DNA of 64,000 nucleotides from Amphiura filiformis. Its lineage: Eukaryota; Echinodermata; Ophiuroidea; Amphilepidida; Amphiuridae. The number at the start of each line of letters is the position of its first letter. The first letter of the stretch is position 1. The stretch lies in contig NC_092642.1 of assembly GCF_039555335.1 (NCBI RefSeq), forward strand, positions 23,789,262-23,853,261. Reading direction: 5' to 3'. This document shows, one piece after another, positions 1-11,502 of this stretch. Below the pieces are notes generated by a model that saw only the letters and a list, made by a program, of their open reading frames with translations, made no database searches and was not told the origin of the DNA. The position numbers and the translations under genes are program-made.

Positions 1-107
1 AAGAAATTTATTAAACGTGCTTACCCAGATGCCAAAATGCTGTAGCGAGTGCCAAATTCAGAAGACTTGCAAGAATCAACGAAAGTCTCGTAATTCAGAG
101 ACTCACG

Positions 108-144
108 GTCTCGTAATTCACAGACGGTCTGTGAATTACGAGAC
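108..144. repeat. Perfect 37-bp inverted repeat
   Basis: The 18-bp arm gtctcgtaattcacagac is followed by one G and its exact complement gtctgtgaattacgagac. A related direct copy, gtctcgtaattcagagac, starts at 86. Function unknown; possibly a transposon end. Confidence 0.85.
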
Positions 145-180
145 GTCTTGTAATTATCAGTTCCTACGAACCTGATATAG

Positions 181-1235
181 ACCATTTACAATACATGTAT
201 GTGAGTGGTCCCCCAGGATTTACACTTTATCTTTATGCCCTTTACCTGATTAAAAACAGACAGGAAATTGCATAAATTTATCATATATTATTGAAAATAG
301 GCCTACTTAATATTTCTTTGTATATTTGCAAGGCAATTGAGTGCCCTTGCAATTATAAATTGCCTTGCATAGTGCTCCTTTACCTTGGCCACTGTGTACA
401 GTGCCTTTGTTCAATTACACTGACCATCACAACAGGTAAACCATTTCAAGGAAGGAACCCAATATCATGAACATAATGTAGCCTTATCCTTCAGTATGAA
501 AATAGCTTGGACTACAATATAGCACAGTTTGTTCAGGTGCTGGTGTAATAGACCCTCCCTGGCTCTGAACCAATAGTTCATTCCAGTTTCCCCCGGTGCT
601 TTCCGTGCACGCTAGTTGGGGGTGTCTCGACCAGAGAAACCGAGCAAGCCAGTTCTAGCTTAGACAATACACATAAGATTAGCATCAATGGAGAAATGTA
701 CGTCCACAGGGGTGGATATCAGCACTAACATTTAAAACTCACCAAAGTCCTTCAACCCATTGATCACTTTGGATTGGGCAAGGATGGATCTTCCAGCTGG
801 GACTCTAAAACTTATACCCCCCCCCAAAGTATGTCAAATTTGATGAGAGACCAGCAAACTTTCAATTTCTTGTGTCACATAAAACATTTTGCCCATTCAT
901 TTTCTTCTTCCCAAGACTCCTTGCAAATGAACCAACCCTAAACATGATAGGCTTTTGGCGGTTCAGGTACCCCTAATGTGTGATGCCTTTTCAAAAACAC
1001 CTCTTTTTGAAAGAAAAAAAAAGATGATGACAAGTGATACCATGATGAAAAAGACACCCTCTTCGATAGTTTTGTTAGATGCGTACATGATACCCGAGGG
1101 TGGCTAACAAGTCACTTTTTAATGATTACCCCCCCCCCTTTTCTTTGCCTTTGCCCCTCTTCATTTGCTTCGAATTTGTATTCTATGAAAGCATGGAAGA
1201 AAGATGATGAAAGTTGGGATCTGTGGTGTGACAGT
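181..1235. other. Upstream sequence, nothing recognised
   Basis: AT-rich sequence without convincing open frames or inverted repeats. A C-run lies at about 819-826 and another near 1130-1138. Confidence 0.5.
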
Positions 1236-1330
1236 AAGTGGCTCCTGGTTCATCCAAAGTGGCTCCTGGTTCACTCCAAATCTTGGTGAACCAGGGGCCA
1301 CTTTTTTGCCAAAGTGGCCCCTGGTTCAAG
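1236..1330. repeat. Clustered direct and inverted 17-bp repeats
   Basis: AAGTGGCTCCTGGTTCA occurs at 1236-1252 and 1257-1273. The inverted form tgaaccaggggccactt is at 1287-1303, and the direct form aagtggcccctggttca again at 1312-1328. The block can fold as a hairpin. It gives a proline/glycine-looking frame that is not a gene. Confidence 0.8.
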
Positions 1331-1388
1331 CTAGAACTCTTATTTTCAACCTTGGTGACAACCTCTTCTTCAAACGAGAAGGGACGAG

Positions 1389-1616
1389 TGTGGCCTAATG
1401 GTTTCAGTATTTGCCTTTGGTGCATGAGATTCCAGGTTCAATTCCTGGTGATGGAGATTTTGACTGGGGGGAGTTCAGACTTCAGCTCTCTTCCATTGTT
1501 CATTAGAATTGGGTAAATGAATCATGAAAGTACTCTGTCCTTCAGAGGGGATGTTAATCTGTCAGTCCTGTGTGTACTTAGAGCCATGTATCTCGCAGTC
1601 CATTTTGAAAAGAGTA
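1389..1616 (+). mobile_element. tRNA-derived SINE
   Basis: A tRNA-like head has an A box in tgtggcctaatggtttcag and a B box in ccaggttcaattcctggtg, at tRNA spacing. The body contains cttcagaggggatgttaatc and gtgtgtacttagagccatgt, similar to a motif recalled from many invertebrate SINEs. No full cloverleaf can be drawn, so it is a SINE rather than a tRNA gene. Confidence 0.65.
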
Positions 1617-1833
1617 GGGTGTTAACTAGAGTCTGAAGTTTTCCGTTATATGGAAAATGGAAGAAAATCACGGAATCGGAGACAACACGGAAAATTACAT
1701 TTTTGTATGATGTGACAAAAATTGTTAAAAGATAAGAGAAATAAATGTTAAAAACAATCATGAGTTGTGTAGGCTTACATGTATGTCAATTTTTATGATA
1801 AAAATACTGTTTAATAATACCGAAATAAAGCTA

Positions 1834-2484
1834 AATTCGTCGGCTGTATTCCATAGTGGCGTATAGTGATTTTTGGTCATTTTTTTTGAAAATTGGCACA
1901 TATGTTTTTAATGATGTTCTCTTTCATTTTTTCTAAGTCTCATCAGTCATAATTAGCTAATTAATTAGTAATTAATTAATTAAATGTATGATAGTTACAA
2001 AGTGACATTTTTTGTATTCCATAGTGGCGTATCGACCATACGCCACTTTTTATACACTTTTATAATTATGAAATATCGGCAAAATGAAAAACATCGTATG
2101 TCATAGTGGCGTCAGCGTGATCGGACCTATACGCCACTATGGAATCTGAAAAGACAAAAGTAACGCCATAGGGATTACAGGGCGACCGAGGTGGCGTACG
2201 GTTAACGTTAGGTTAGGGTATTGCATTTTGTTTGTTTTCCATAGTGACGTATAGTTTTATTTTCAGTTTGCCAGCAATAGTATGTATTTATTTCTTTTGA
2301 AAAATATATAACAATAAAATCTATTTAGTTTACTATTGAAATTTCACATCATTTACAAAATATATGAATGTCTGATTTACACAACTCGATTTTAAATTGG
2401 CATTTTTTCAAACCCGATTTTCTCGAAAAGTTGTTTATTCGCGGCGCCCCACCATACGCCACTATGGAATACGGACGACGAATT
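1834..2484. mobile_element. 651-bp element with iterated TTCCATAGTGGCGTA motif
   Basis: Inverted ends: aattcgtcggctgtattcca on the left and ggaatacggacgacgaatt on the right, each followed inward by CATAGTGGCGTA. The motif TCCATAGTGGCGTA also occurs internally near 2018, 2101 and 2239 (tgacgta variant), with reverse copies near 2036 and 2131. No coding capacity. Probably a non-autonomous DNA transposon whose internal repeats may be binding sites. Confidence 0.75.
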
Positions 2485-2544
2485 ACCAAGGTATGAACCC
2501 CTATCCCTCCAAACATCGTAACAGTCGACCTACAATGTATTAAC

Positions 2545-2705
2545 CCTAACCGCCTTCAGCTTTTTGGCGACGGGAAGGGAAAGAAGGAAAGAATAAAGAG
2601 AGAAAAGAAAGAAAGAAGTTGTTTGCTCTGGGTGGAATTCAAACCCTAGACCCCTTGCATGCCAAGCACTCGATCGGCGACACTTTGCCACGGGTCTTGG
2701 GCTTC
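2545..2705 (-). mobile_element. tRNA-derived SINE head (minus strand)
   Basis: On the minus strand, gtggcaaagtgtcgccgatc supplies an A-box-like region and gtctagggtttgaattccac a B box, followed by a T/C-rich tail (ctttctttcttttctctctt). It is nested inside the 1617-3012 element. Confidence 0.6.
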
Positions 2706-3012
2706 GCTGGCCAGCGAAACCATGCCTATATATCACTTAGAGCGATTGTGTCATCACACCACGTGGGATGCACGCACGAACAGCGCATATATCAACTAGT
2801 ATTTTCACTATTTTGTAGTATACAGGAGGGTTAGGGCTAATCCAAACAGAGCATATTGATCACGAAATTGAACACTTTAGTGTGACATTAATATCATTTT
2901 TTATACATTTTAAGCTTTATTCATGACACAGATTTACAAATTTTACAACACGGATTAAAACACGGAAAATGGATTTTAGAAAACGGTAAACTTTGGACTC
3001 TAGTGTAACCCT

Positions 3013-4564
3013 TGACTGTTCCCAACTTCCCAACCTGTCCTGGTATTGAAATGGACCCAATGGAAATAAGCTTCATAAGACTAGGAGGCTTTCTTGGCTT
3101 TCTTGGTTTATCAAAGCAAGCGTTGTCAAACCAGAATAAATTAAATCCAAATTCCAATAAAAAAAAAACAGAATCTATATTCCAACCTACTAAAATAAAA
3201 TAAGTAAAATTAAAAAAACAACGTGCTTATGAATTTATACATGTTGCTTCAACAAATGTTCTCAAAAGATATTTATTAAGAACAAAACTTCAGAAAATCA
3301 ATGGATTTATGAATGATGAACCGACCAAGTAGTGGACTTGATATGATCAACCAATCAATCAATCTTATTCTTCAATACATGTACATGTACAGGGGATGTG
3401 GTAATAATTTGAAGGGGGAATACAACAGCATAGCAATTTCTTTTGTTTGTTTTTTTCCCAGCCTCAGGCACTTGACCAAAGTGACACAAAGAGAAAGGTT
3501 TTGACTTGAGCAAATACGATTTGGACATATATTTCATGATCCAACATCCTGTCACATTCCTACTAATGATGACACATTGCATTTGTCCACCAATGCAGGT
3601 GTTTCATTGTGGTTTTTAACAAAGCTCACTCTCCATTTCTTTGTTTAGTAATGGAAAAATCTCTTTCTATATATGAGTTCACATACCATGAAGTGATGTA
3701 AACTTGCTCAAATGCACAATCATATTATCAAGTACTGTACGGTAATGGTAATTATATGCATGCACGCTTTGTTTCGTGTGTGTATCTTTTAAATATTACA
3801 ATTTGAATTCTTTGTTCTAGTAAAAGTGAATGCTTTCAAATATGCACATGTATGACAGTGTTCGATGTGTGAAAGAAATGTTGATCCGTGTTTATTGATG
3901 CATGTAATTTGTTAGGGGCGAGGTTAGGGGCTATGCAGTAATCATAAATGGTCTGCCAAAATCACCCCCGCCATGCCAAAATATCTCCCCACCCTTAAAA
4001 TGTGCCAAAAACCTTTGCCCCCCCCCTTTACACATGCAAGATTTTGGTGAACCCAAATTATATTTGAACATGTTCCTAACATTTTCCTCCACCTTTTCTG
4101 GGTGTATGTAATATAGAAATGCTGCCCCCTCGACCTACATACATATATGTACCAAATATTGCTTGTCTCCCCCTTTTGACCCCCCCACTTTTGGTCGGCC
4201 ACAAATCTTTGCACCATCTCTTAGGGGTGGAATTAGCCCGTGAGTTATAGGGGGATCAAATATTGTTTTGCAAGCCTCAGGTTGGCAAGCATTTTGGCTG
4301 GTCAAAGGGGGCAGGAGATAAGCAATATTTGGGCACTTGTTTGATATTTCGCTTTATATAATGATGGCATTGATTTGAGCTGTGAATAGTTTGTACTATT
4401 TAAATGCTGGAAAAGTTTTGCTTTCTATATGTAAAATATTAGAAAGGTGTAGAAAAATGGTACAAAACTGCTAAAATATACAAAAGTTCTTTCTCCCGCT
4501 AGCTCGCATCACATGATTAAGCAATAATAAGGTTTTTCAATAGGGTTCCCCCAAATCTGGCATC
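3013..4564. other. Intergenic or first-intron sequence
   Basis: No gene found. 3940-4220 has a C-rich, repeat-like look (gccaaaatcaccccc, gccaaaatatctcccc) suggestive of another transposon remnant, but no clear ends. Confidence 0.45.
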
Positions 4565-4721
4565 AGTGGCTTAGCCAGGACTTTGTCGGGGAGGGGGGGA
4601 GAATTTGAAAAAAGGTCAAACATGGGCTAAAAAGTACAAAACAAGGCATCTTAAATATCAAAGATTTTCATTTCTCACAGGCGATAGCCCCCCCCCCCCC
4701 TTGCCTCTGGTTACACCACTC
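4565..4721. mobile_element. Possible MITE (AGTGGCTTAGCCAGGA end)
   Basis: The left part agtggcttagccaggacttt and the right part cctctggttacaccact are weakly inverted, with a C-run before the right part. It resembles a type of short repeat common in marine invertebrates. Weak. Confidence 0.4.
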
Positions 4722-5300
4722 TTTGGGTAGGGAGGGGGAATATACCTTTTGGAAGGAAGGAGGGTAAAATGTTCACTGTTCAATGCCAGAGTCTTTTGGA
4801 GAGCATGTCATGCAGTTTCATATACTGTACTTGGATTTTATTTTTACCTTGATTTGGATCAGCTTATTCAAAATATATCTTTTCAAAATTATAAATTATT
4901 CTCCGTTCCAAACAGCAAAATTTCTGCAGTATATGTGACCGATATACCTATGGTGTGACTTTGGTCACTGTATTTATCTGCAGTGCAGACTATATTTAGA
5001 GTAGCCATGTGTACTTCATCACACTTGTGTGATAGTGATATTAATGATACTGTGCTTGACCTCTGGATGACCATCTACCAGACAAGGATGAGTAGCTAAG
5101 AATAATTGTATACCAGATAATTAAACAAATTTTAAGTTCAATTGCAGTAGATATTATTATTAAATAAGAGAGGGAAAAGAATGATTATAGATAATCATTT
5201 AATAACTGATTTCATTTTCCCAGATCCGTCAATTTAAAATAATCTGCACTTTTCTCTGCACACCAAAAAATTGGAATTACATGTAGTATAACCCCTACAA

Positions 5301-5646
5301 TTAAAGGGGCATTTCGTGATCCACAGCCTCATCCCCCCACTTTTCCCAATAAAAGTTGAGATTTTTACACCACTGGATACCTCTGGCTACATAATGTTTA
5401 TGTACCAAATATTTCTTGCAGATTAATTCGCTTAGCAAAAATATCGCCAAATTTGAATTTCGTTCTGGTGCACCAGAACGAAATTACAACACATTGTCTA
5501 TGGAGCAGTGTAATACACATAATCATGCATAACTCGCAAACGCAAAATCGGAATCAACTGAAATTTTGGAAATAAGCTTTTTTCGTGGATATCTACTGAA
5601 AAATGTCATAAAAAGAGGATGCTAGGATCACGAAATCCTCCTTTAA
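5301..5646. mobile_element. MITE with AAAGGGGCATTTCGTGATCC ends
   Basis: The left end ttaaaggggcatttcgtgat and the right end atcacgaaatcctcctttaa are inverted, with TTAA at both borders. A perfect 30-bp palindrome lies inside at 5456-5485. A diverged partial relative follows at about 5870-6015 (gcaactgaaattttggg, ggatgctaaaatcac). Confidence 0.8.
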
Positions 5647-6015
5647 GCTAGACAGTAGACAGTGCATTTTTATGTCAGAAGAGACAAATCTGATTAACTT
5701 CAAATGAATAGGCATATGGAATTTTAAAGACAGACCTAACCTTTCAGATTTCTTCATATCCTGTAGACATAATAAATCTGAATCTAACATTTCTGAAATA
5801 AAAATGATATGGGTAAATTATAGCCCATTTTTAAGCTACTTCAAAAATGAGGTACCGGTATTTGTCAGTGTCACATTGACTGAAAATTTTAATGTGTATA
5901 ATCGCAACTCACCAATTCAATGTCCGAAGCAACTGAAATTTTGGGAAAAAAATATTGTTTTCATCAATTAGATTAGCCATAAAGGATGCTAAAATCACAT
6001 AATTCCTGTTTCAGT

Positions 6016-7082
6016 CAACCTTTAATTTTTAAGTTGTTTATTGAGCAAACCAAACAAATTGATTTTATTCTTTAATAAAAATACATCCACCAGCTTCTCT
6101 TGAATAAATCTAATAATATAAACCTCGAGAGAGTGTTGTCAATACCACATTGCACATTAAATTCTGACAGTTGGAAAATGTGTCTCTGGTGTATGGAGTA
6201 TCATATGTGTACCTATCCAGAGTGCCCCCCCCCACCCGACAAAAAATGAAAGAGAAAAATTTGTGCCCCTCCGTTTTCCACCAAAATTCATCCCGATCAT
6301 GAGCCAAAATAGTGTAAAAGCTCAAAGACTTTACATGTACATTCTCTCTTAAAAAAACAGGATAGGCCTATGTATACCCTCCAATAATACCACATCAAAA
6401 TTATGCAACCACAAATTGTTTTTTCTTTTTGCCCCCTTTGACCAAAAAAGCTGGCTATGCCCCTGGTCCCGTTAGGGGTAGCCTATGTTTTTTTTACAGA
6501 AATCTGGTCCTGCAAGGGGTATAATTTTACTTTAAAAAACTAGTCCCGGAAAGGGTTACCTCAAGGAACCCTGGGATCTAGCATGGGTACCCAGACAATC
6601 CCAGGGACTGTGTAGTGTGCACTTTCCTTAGACATATCATGTCCTTTCCAGAGAGCTCTACCAAATTGGCCCATTTATTGGCCCCCAAAATCAAGGCTAA
6701 TATAGAGTTCATCTCTCTGCCAAGTTCATAATACATCCACACAGTAACAAGTGTCTTTAGACTTAAAAATTAATTGTTTCGACAAATCTTGATTGGGTTT
6801 CAAATATTGAAATTATATTTGATGTCATCAGTGGTCATTATTATTGTTGAAATTATTCCTGTTTTGTAGAAAGTTATTGTTCTGATATTATTTTTCAATC
6901 TGGATGATCGTGAGTGGCTGTGTAGAATCTCCTTTCTCCAACAATTGATATGGTTTTGAGAGACAACCAATCCAGAGAAGGTATCTCACCCTTCCCAGGG
7001 ATTGAGTTTTAAGGCGTCGAGTCACGATTCGCACGCCGCACGCCTGAAAATCACGCCGAGGGTGCGATTTTTCGACACCTAA
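6016..7082. other. Non-coding, low-complexity segments
   Basis: No gene. Short G/C-runs at 6226-6235 and AT-rich sequence. A 'gcgtcgagtcacgattcgcacgccgcacg' GC island at 7013-7045 precedes the AT-rich hairpin and may be its true left end. Confidence 0.4.
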
Positions 7083-7500
7083 AAAAAAAAAAAAAAAAAA
7101 AATTTTTTTTTTTTTTTTTTTAAAGTTTTTTGTTTTTTTGATTTAGAATGTCCTGGAACTTAAGAATGTCCTGGAAATATTTTAAAATTAAAAAAAAAAC
7201 AAAAAGATTTAAAAATTATAAATTCATGTTCAAAATAGGCAAATTTATAATTGATGTTCACATTACAACCTATTTGTGAAGTAAAGAAGCATACAAAACA
7301 AATGCATTTTAAAATCATTCATAGATTATTATGTGAACATAAGTTACAAATTTGCCCATTTTAAACAAGAATTTATAATTTTTTTAAATCTTTTTGTAAT
7401 TTTTTTTAAAAAATTTATAAAAAAAAATTCAGGGACATTCTAAAGTTCCAGGGACATTCTAGAGACATTCTAAATCCAAAACAAAAAAAAACCTTAAAAA
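7083..7500. repeat. AT-rich long hairpin with A/T homopolymer core
   Basis: A run of A's directly followed by T's (7081-7121) precedes an inverted repeat. The left arm has ttagaatgtcctggaactta and the right arm cattctaaagttccaggga, with matching 'aatttataatt' and 'aaatctttttg' segments between. Probably a MITE; the homopolymers may be miscounted in the assembly. Confidence 0.65.
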
Positions 7501-7880
7501 AAATTAATTAATTACAAATGACACTAGCAATAAGTCCAAAGTCCAGGGACATCTATGCAGTATACACCATTCATTACCCCAGAGCTTAACCATGGCCAGC
7601 TAAAACAAGGCCATGCATGCTGTCACAAAATTTTGCTAAGTTTTAGCTGAAAATGAAATCATAGTCATACACCAGTTTTGAAAAAGCACACCTTGGTTTA
7701 TTTAGGTGTGCGATTTGCAGCACACCTCGGGTTATCCAGGCGTGCGATTTACAGCACACCTGTCACATTGCAAAACTCAATGCCTGCTTCCCAGAATCCT
7801 TTGAAACATGATGTATCACCTCATTTCATCAAATCAAATGACACTCCCATTACTTTTCACAGGTTCTGAAATTAGACTGG

Positions 7881-8240
7881 TTAAGGGGGTACTACACCCC
7901 TGCCCAATTCTGTGCCTATTTTTGTATTTTTCTCAAAAATTATAGCGCATTGGTGACAAGTAAGATATGTATCTTATAGGGGCAAGGACTACAACTACTG
8001 CAGTGAAAATTTTATTTCAGCACAGACAACAGTTGTGGAGTTACAGTCAAAAATGAGAGAAAACCAATATTTAATCAATAAATCAATAACTACTTGGCTT
8101 GAGTTGCTGAATTTTCAGTGCAGTAGTTGTAGTTCTTGCCCCTATAATATACATATCTTACTTGTCACCAATGCGCTGTAATTTGTGAGAAAAATGCAAA
8201 AATAGGCACAAAATTGGCCAGGGGTGTAGTACCCCCTCAA
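7881..8240. mobile_element. MITE with GGGGGTACTACACCCCTG ends
   Basis: Left: ttaagggggtactacacccc; right: ggggtgtagtaccccctcaa. The arms pair over roughly 140 bp, including agtaagatatgtatcttata and 'gggcaaggactacaactactgca' against its complement. Flanks suggest a TTAA/TTGA border. Confidence 0.85.
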
Positions 8241-8319
8241 ACAGGGGTCAATAGTCAAGAAATTAACATAATTTTGCAAGATCTGGATGTTGCTCTGTTC
8301 ATTGCAGGTTCATTTCATC

Positions 8320-8547
8320 CAGGCCCGTACGCAACCCCCAAATGTGAAAAAGTATACAAAAATCCCAAAATATGACAATTTATGAGCGTGCATAGCAACA
8401 AAATCAGGGTTTTACGCTTTTTGGCCAAAAAGGTCCAAATTTTGAGGAAAAGTCCACTTTTTACAAAATTGCCCCCCCCCCCTTGAAAAAAAGTCCACTT
8501 TTTCAAAATCAGCACCCCCCAAAAAAAAAATCCTGCATACGGGCCTG
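8320..8547. mobile_element. MITE with CAGGCCCGTACGCA ends
   Basis: The left end is caggcccgtacgcaaccccc and the right end atcctgcatacgggcctg. The inside has repeated 'aaagtccactttt' units and C/A homopolymers. Confidence 0.72.
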
Positions 8548-9251
8548 ATTTCTTCAATGGTATCAACCCATTTTGCAATCTAGATAATAACAAATCAGTA
8601 CAGGAAATTAAAATGGGAGAAATGCATTATGGGAAGTGTAAGAATATCTTCTCTGCAAACATTCTCTATACAGTAGCTTACAGTACAACAATTTTAAAAA
8701 TGAAATCTTGAGATGTAATTTTGCTGTATGAACAGAATATGATTTCACATCACAGTATGTTCACTCAGGTCAGCTAAGGACAAGGACATGTTATCATGGT
8801 TATCAGACCAATTTAACATGGACCATGTTTTCATGTGTTACAGCAATTTAAAGGCCATCAGTCATGTATAGTCTATGCTTTCAACATCCAACACCATACA
8901 TGTACATTTTATGAATGCCAGACCAGAGTTGCTACAATTTTGAATTACAAATTGTTACTTATTTTTTGTGAATTTGATCTAAAATGCATCTTTAAAAACT
9001 TCATGATTTGTTGTGTACTTGGAAAATAGGATAAAATTTAGCAAGAGATTTCAATTCAGAAAACTGAAATGCTACAAATTTATTTATTATTATCAAGCAC
9101 ATTTCTACAGCACTATACAAGTAACAGCACTTCAAATAAAATTGAGGACTTCACTATGAGCTATTATACATGAGATATTCCTGAAAGTGTAAATTGCTGA
9201 AGAATGGTATCTTTTACCCAGTTGCTGAAAAAATGCAACAAAATACAAGAA

Positions 9252-9836
9252 TACTCCCCATTCCAGAAAATACAGAACTATTTTTTTTTATTAAAAATAT
9301 ATTATCCTGTTTTGCCAAATGAAACATAGCTAAATCCTAATCCTTTAGTTGGTCCTAACTGGCAATGAAAGTAAAATTTTAATATTTGGTCAATTTTGGG
9401 AAATAGGGGCCAAAACATGCATTTTAAAGGCGTTTTTCGACCTTTTTCGTGTTCTGTGACAATCAAGCCCAAAGACTTGTCCAAAGACTAATTTCAAGTT
9501 ATGCATACTAATTTTTGGAAAACACATTTTCCAATCTTTTTCATTACCAATTAGCAAAATATGAGCCAACTTTAACCTTATACTCAATATTTTGAATGCT
9601 TAGACTTGTGCCAAGTGTTACAATTTTGTGACTACAATTGTAAGAAAACATACAAAATTACATGTTTTTGGACCATTTTCCCTGAAATTGCCAACATATT
9701 AAAATTAGACTTTTATTGCCCGTTAGGACTAACTAAAGGATTAGGATTTAGGTATGTTTCATTTGGCAAAACAGGATAATATTTTTTTAATCCAAAAAAA
9801 AAATAGTTCTGTATTTTTCTGGAATGGGGAGTAGTG
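9252..9836. mobile_element. MITE, family 4 copy 1 (CTCCCCATTCCAGAA ends)
   Basis: Ends actccccattccagaaaata and ttctggaatggggagtagt are inverted. Inside, ttttgccaaatgaaacatag and ctatgtttcatttggcaaaa (as gtatgtttcatttggcaaaa) form a second inverted pair. The same element is at 57764-58329. Confidence 0.85.
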
Positions 9837-11329
9837 TTTAACTTGAATAATTGAATTGTATTGTATTTCAAATGCACTCCAAATGTCAAGTTTCTAGTAC
9901 AAATATTTGTAATAACAGCAATATATAAAATTTTATTAAAAGTATCACTCCATAATAATATTGAAAAGCCCATCCAATTAATATTTGTTCCATGGCTGCA
10001 GAAGTAGTACAACACATGAAACATGTTTTCCATTTCCATGATTTAATGTATGGTATACATCAGAACATTCATGATGTATGTACAGTTGTACAAATATCAT
10101 AGAAAGATATGACAGGGCCAAATAAATTTTCAGCCAATTTAATTAGCAAATGGCAGGTTCATTGTATCGTTGTAAGGCAAAAAGAGTACTTTATGTCTCG
10201 AAGCTTGTGTGTGCATTTGTTATGCACATTTACTGTTTGTCTCTGAGAAATGCCTTTTTTTTGTCTAATGGTACAATATTATTGTTTTCATATTATTATT
10301 TACATATTAATTTTTGCATAAATTAATTTAGGGCGTTCAATTTTCCCCTAATGATGATTATATATTTTTTTATTTATTGTTATTATAACTACTATTTGTG
10401 CGATAACTATTGTTGGGCAATATCATTCAGGTAACAGAGCCAGCATCAGGAGTCACATCTCAAGGACTCCTTATTTTTTATTTTGGCCATTTTGGGCTCC
10501 TTAAATCACAAGTTGAAAGTGACCAAAGGGTCTGATAACAACTGTATGGACTCCTTAATTTTACGATGCACAGAGGCGTAAATCAGTATAAGAACAGAAT
10601 TTCGGACAGATGGGCTCCTTAAATTCTCATTGGACCCCTTATTGGTTTTGCAGGTACAAAGGGTCTAGAAAAATAAAATTGGACCCTTAGATTTTTTTGT
10701 GCTCACGCTACCCCTGGCCAGCATAGAGCTTTTGCTATCATGTCCCAGTAGTAATTTTGCAAATAGTACCGAATTCACACAGCCCTTTAAAATGATTGAA
10801 GCAAAATTTCTCGTATATTAAAATTTCTCACACATACACCCTACACACACTTGCAGACATCTCTGGTCTGAGCAGATTATTAATAAAAGCCATTAAACTG
10901 AGAGTGTTGAGTTTAGATTTGGGTCTCCTTATTAGGTCATGCCTTACACTCCCTTGGTTGGATAAATTGACAAGTTGAATGGGACAGGTTTTCAAAAACA
11001 ACTTAATTTAGATACTGAGTAGAAGTACATGATGGAGCCAAGATGTACCTGGTGAGCAAGAGCTGACCCAGATAGTTAATATGGTTTATCTTTTTATTTC
11101 ACACAAAAAACAAGAAAAAACCCTTGAAAATGCACAATCCAATCCAAGTCCAAAATCCAAGTCAAACTTCAATATAATTTTATTTTATGATTTTAAGTTA
11201 ATACAATGCATTTCTGATTGTGCATATAGCTTAAATCTGCTAATTAATCTAGAATAGACAAATGATGAGTTGTTTGTGTTCACTAATTAAAACTCAACTG
11301 TCTTGCCATAGGCATGGATTACTGTAAAT
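9837..11329. other. Non-coding sequence
   Basis: No gene seen. 10440-10710 contains repeated 'gactcctta' / 'gggctccttaaat' strings that may be a transposon remnant; the rest is AT-rich. Confidence 0.4.
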
Positions 11330-11502
11330 AAGGGACGCACCATTAGATTTTCAGGGGGGGCATGGGAGTTTGGGTCAGGCAGAATTTTTTTTTTCATCTC
11401 ACTAGTGGGCAAAGTTTTTTTTTTCTTCTCACTAGTGGGCAAAGTTTTTTTCTTCAAAAACTCCCATGCCCCCCCTGGAAATCTAATGGTGCGCCCCTAA
11501 TG
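11330..11502. mobile_element. MITE with GGGGCGCACCATTAGAT ends and internal 31-bp tandem units
   Basis: The left end aagggacgcaccattagatt and the right end aatctaatggtgcgccccta are inverted. Inside are tandem units of about 30 bp based on ctcactagtgggcaaagttt with T-runs. A related copy is at 12830-12992. Confidence 0.82.

Larger units (their letters stand above)
1617..3012. mobile_element. Outer DNA element with inverted ends, carrying nested insertions
   Basis: The left end agggtgttaactagagtctg (then aagttttccgtt) matches the reverse complement of the right end, which ends ctctagtgtaaccctt near 3012. Further inward, 'ggaaaatggaagaaaatcacgg' and 'acacggaaaatgg' repeat. Inside lie a 651-bp element (1834-2484) and a SINE head (2545-2705), so the original element was much shorter. 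Confidence 0.62.

Noticed and set aside
9713..10039. 108-codon minus-strand open frame
   Set aside because: Starts in unique AT-rich sequence and ends inside a family 4 MITE; no similarity recognised.
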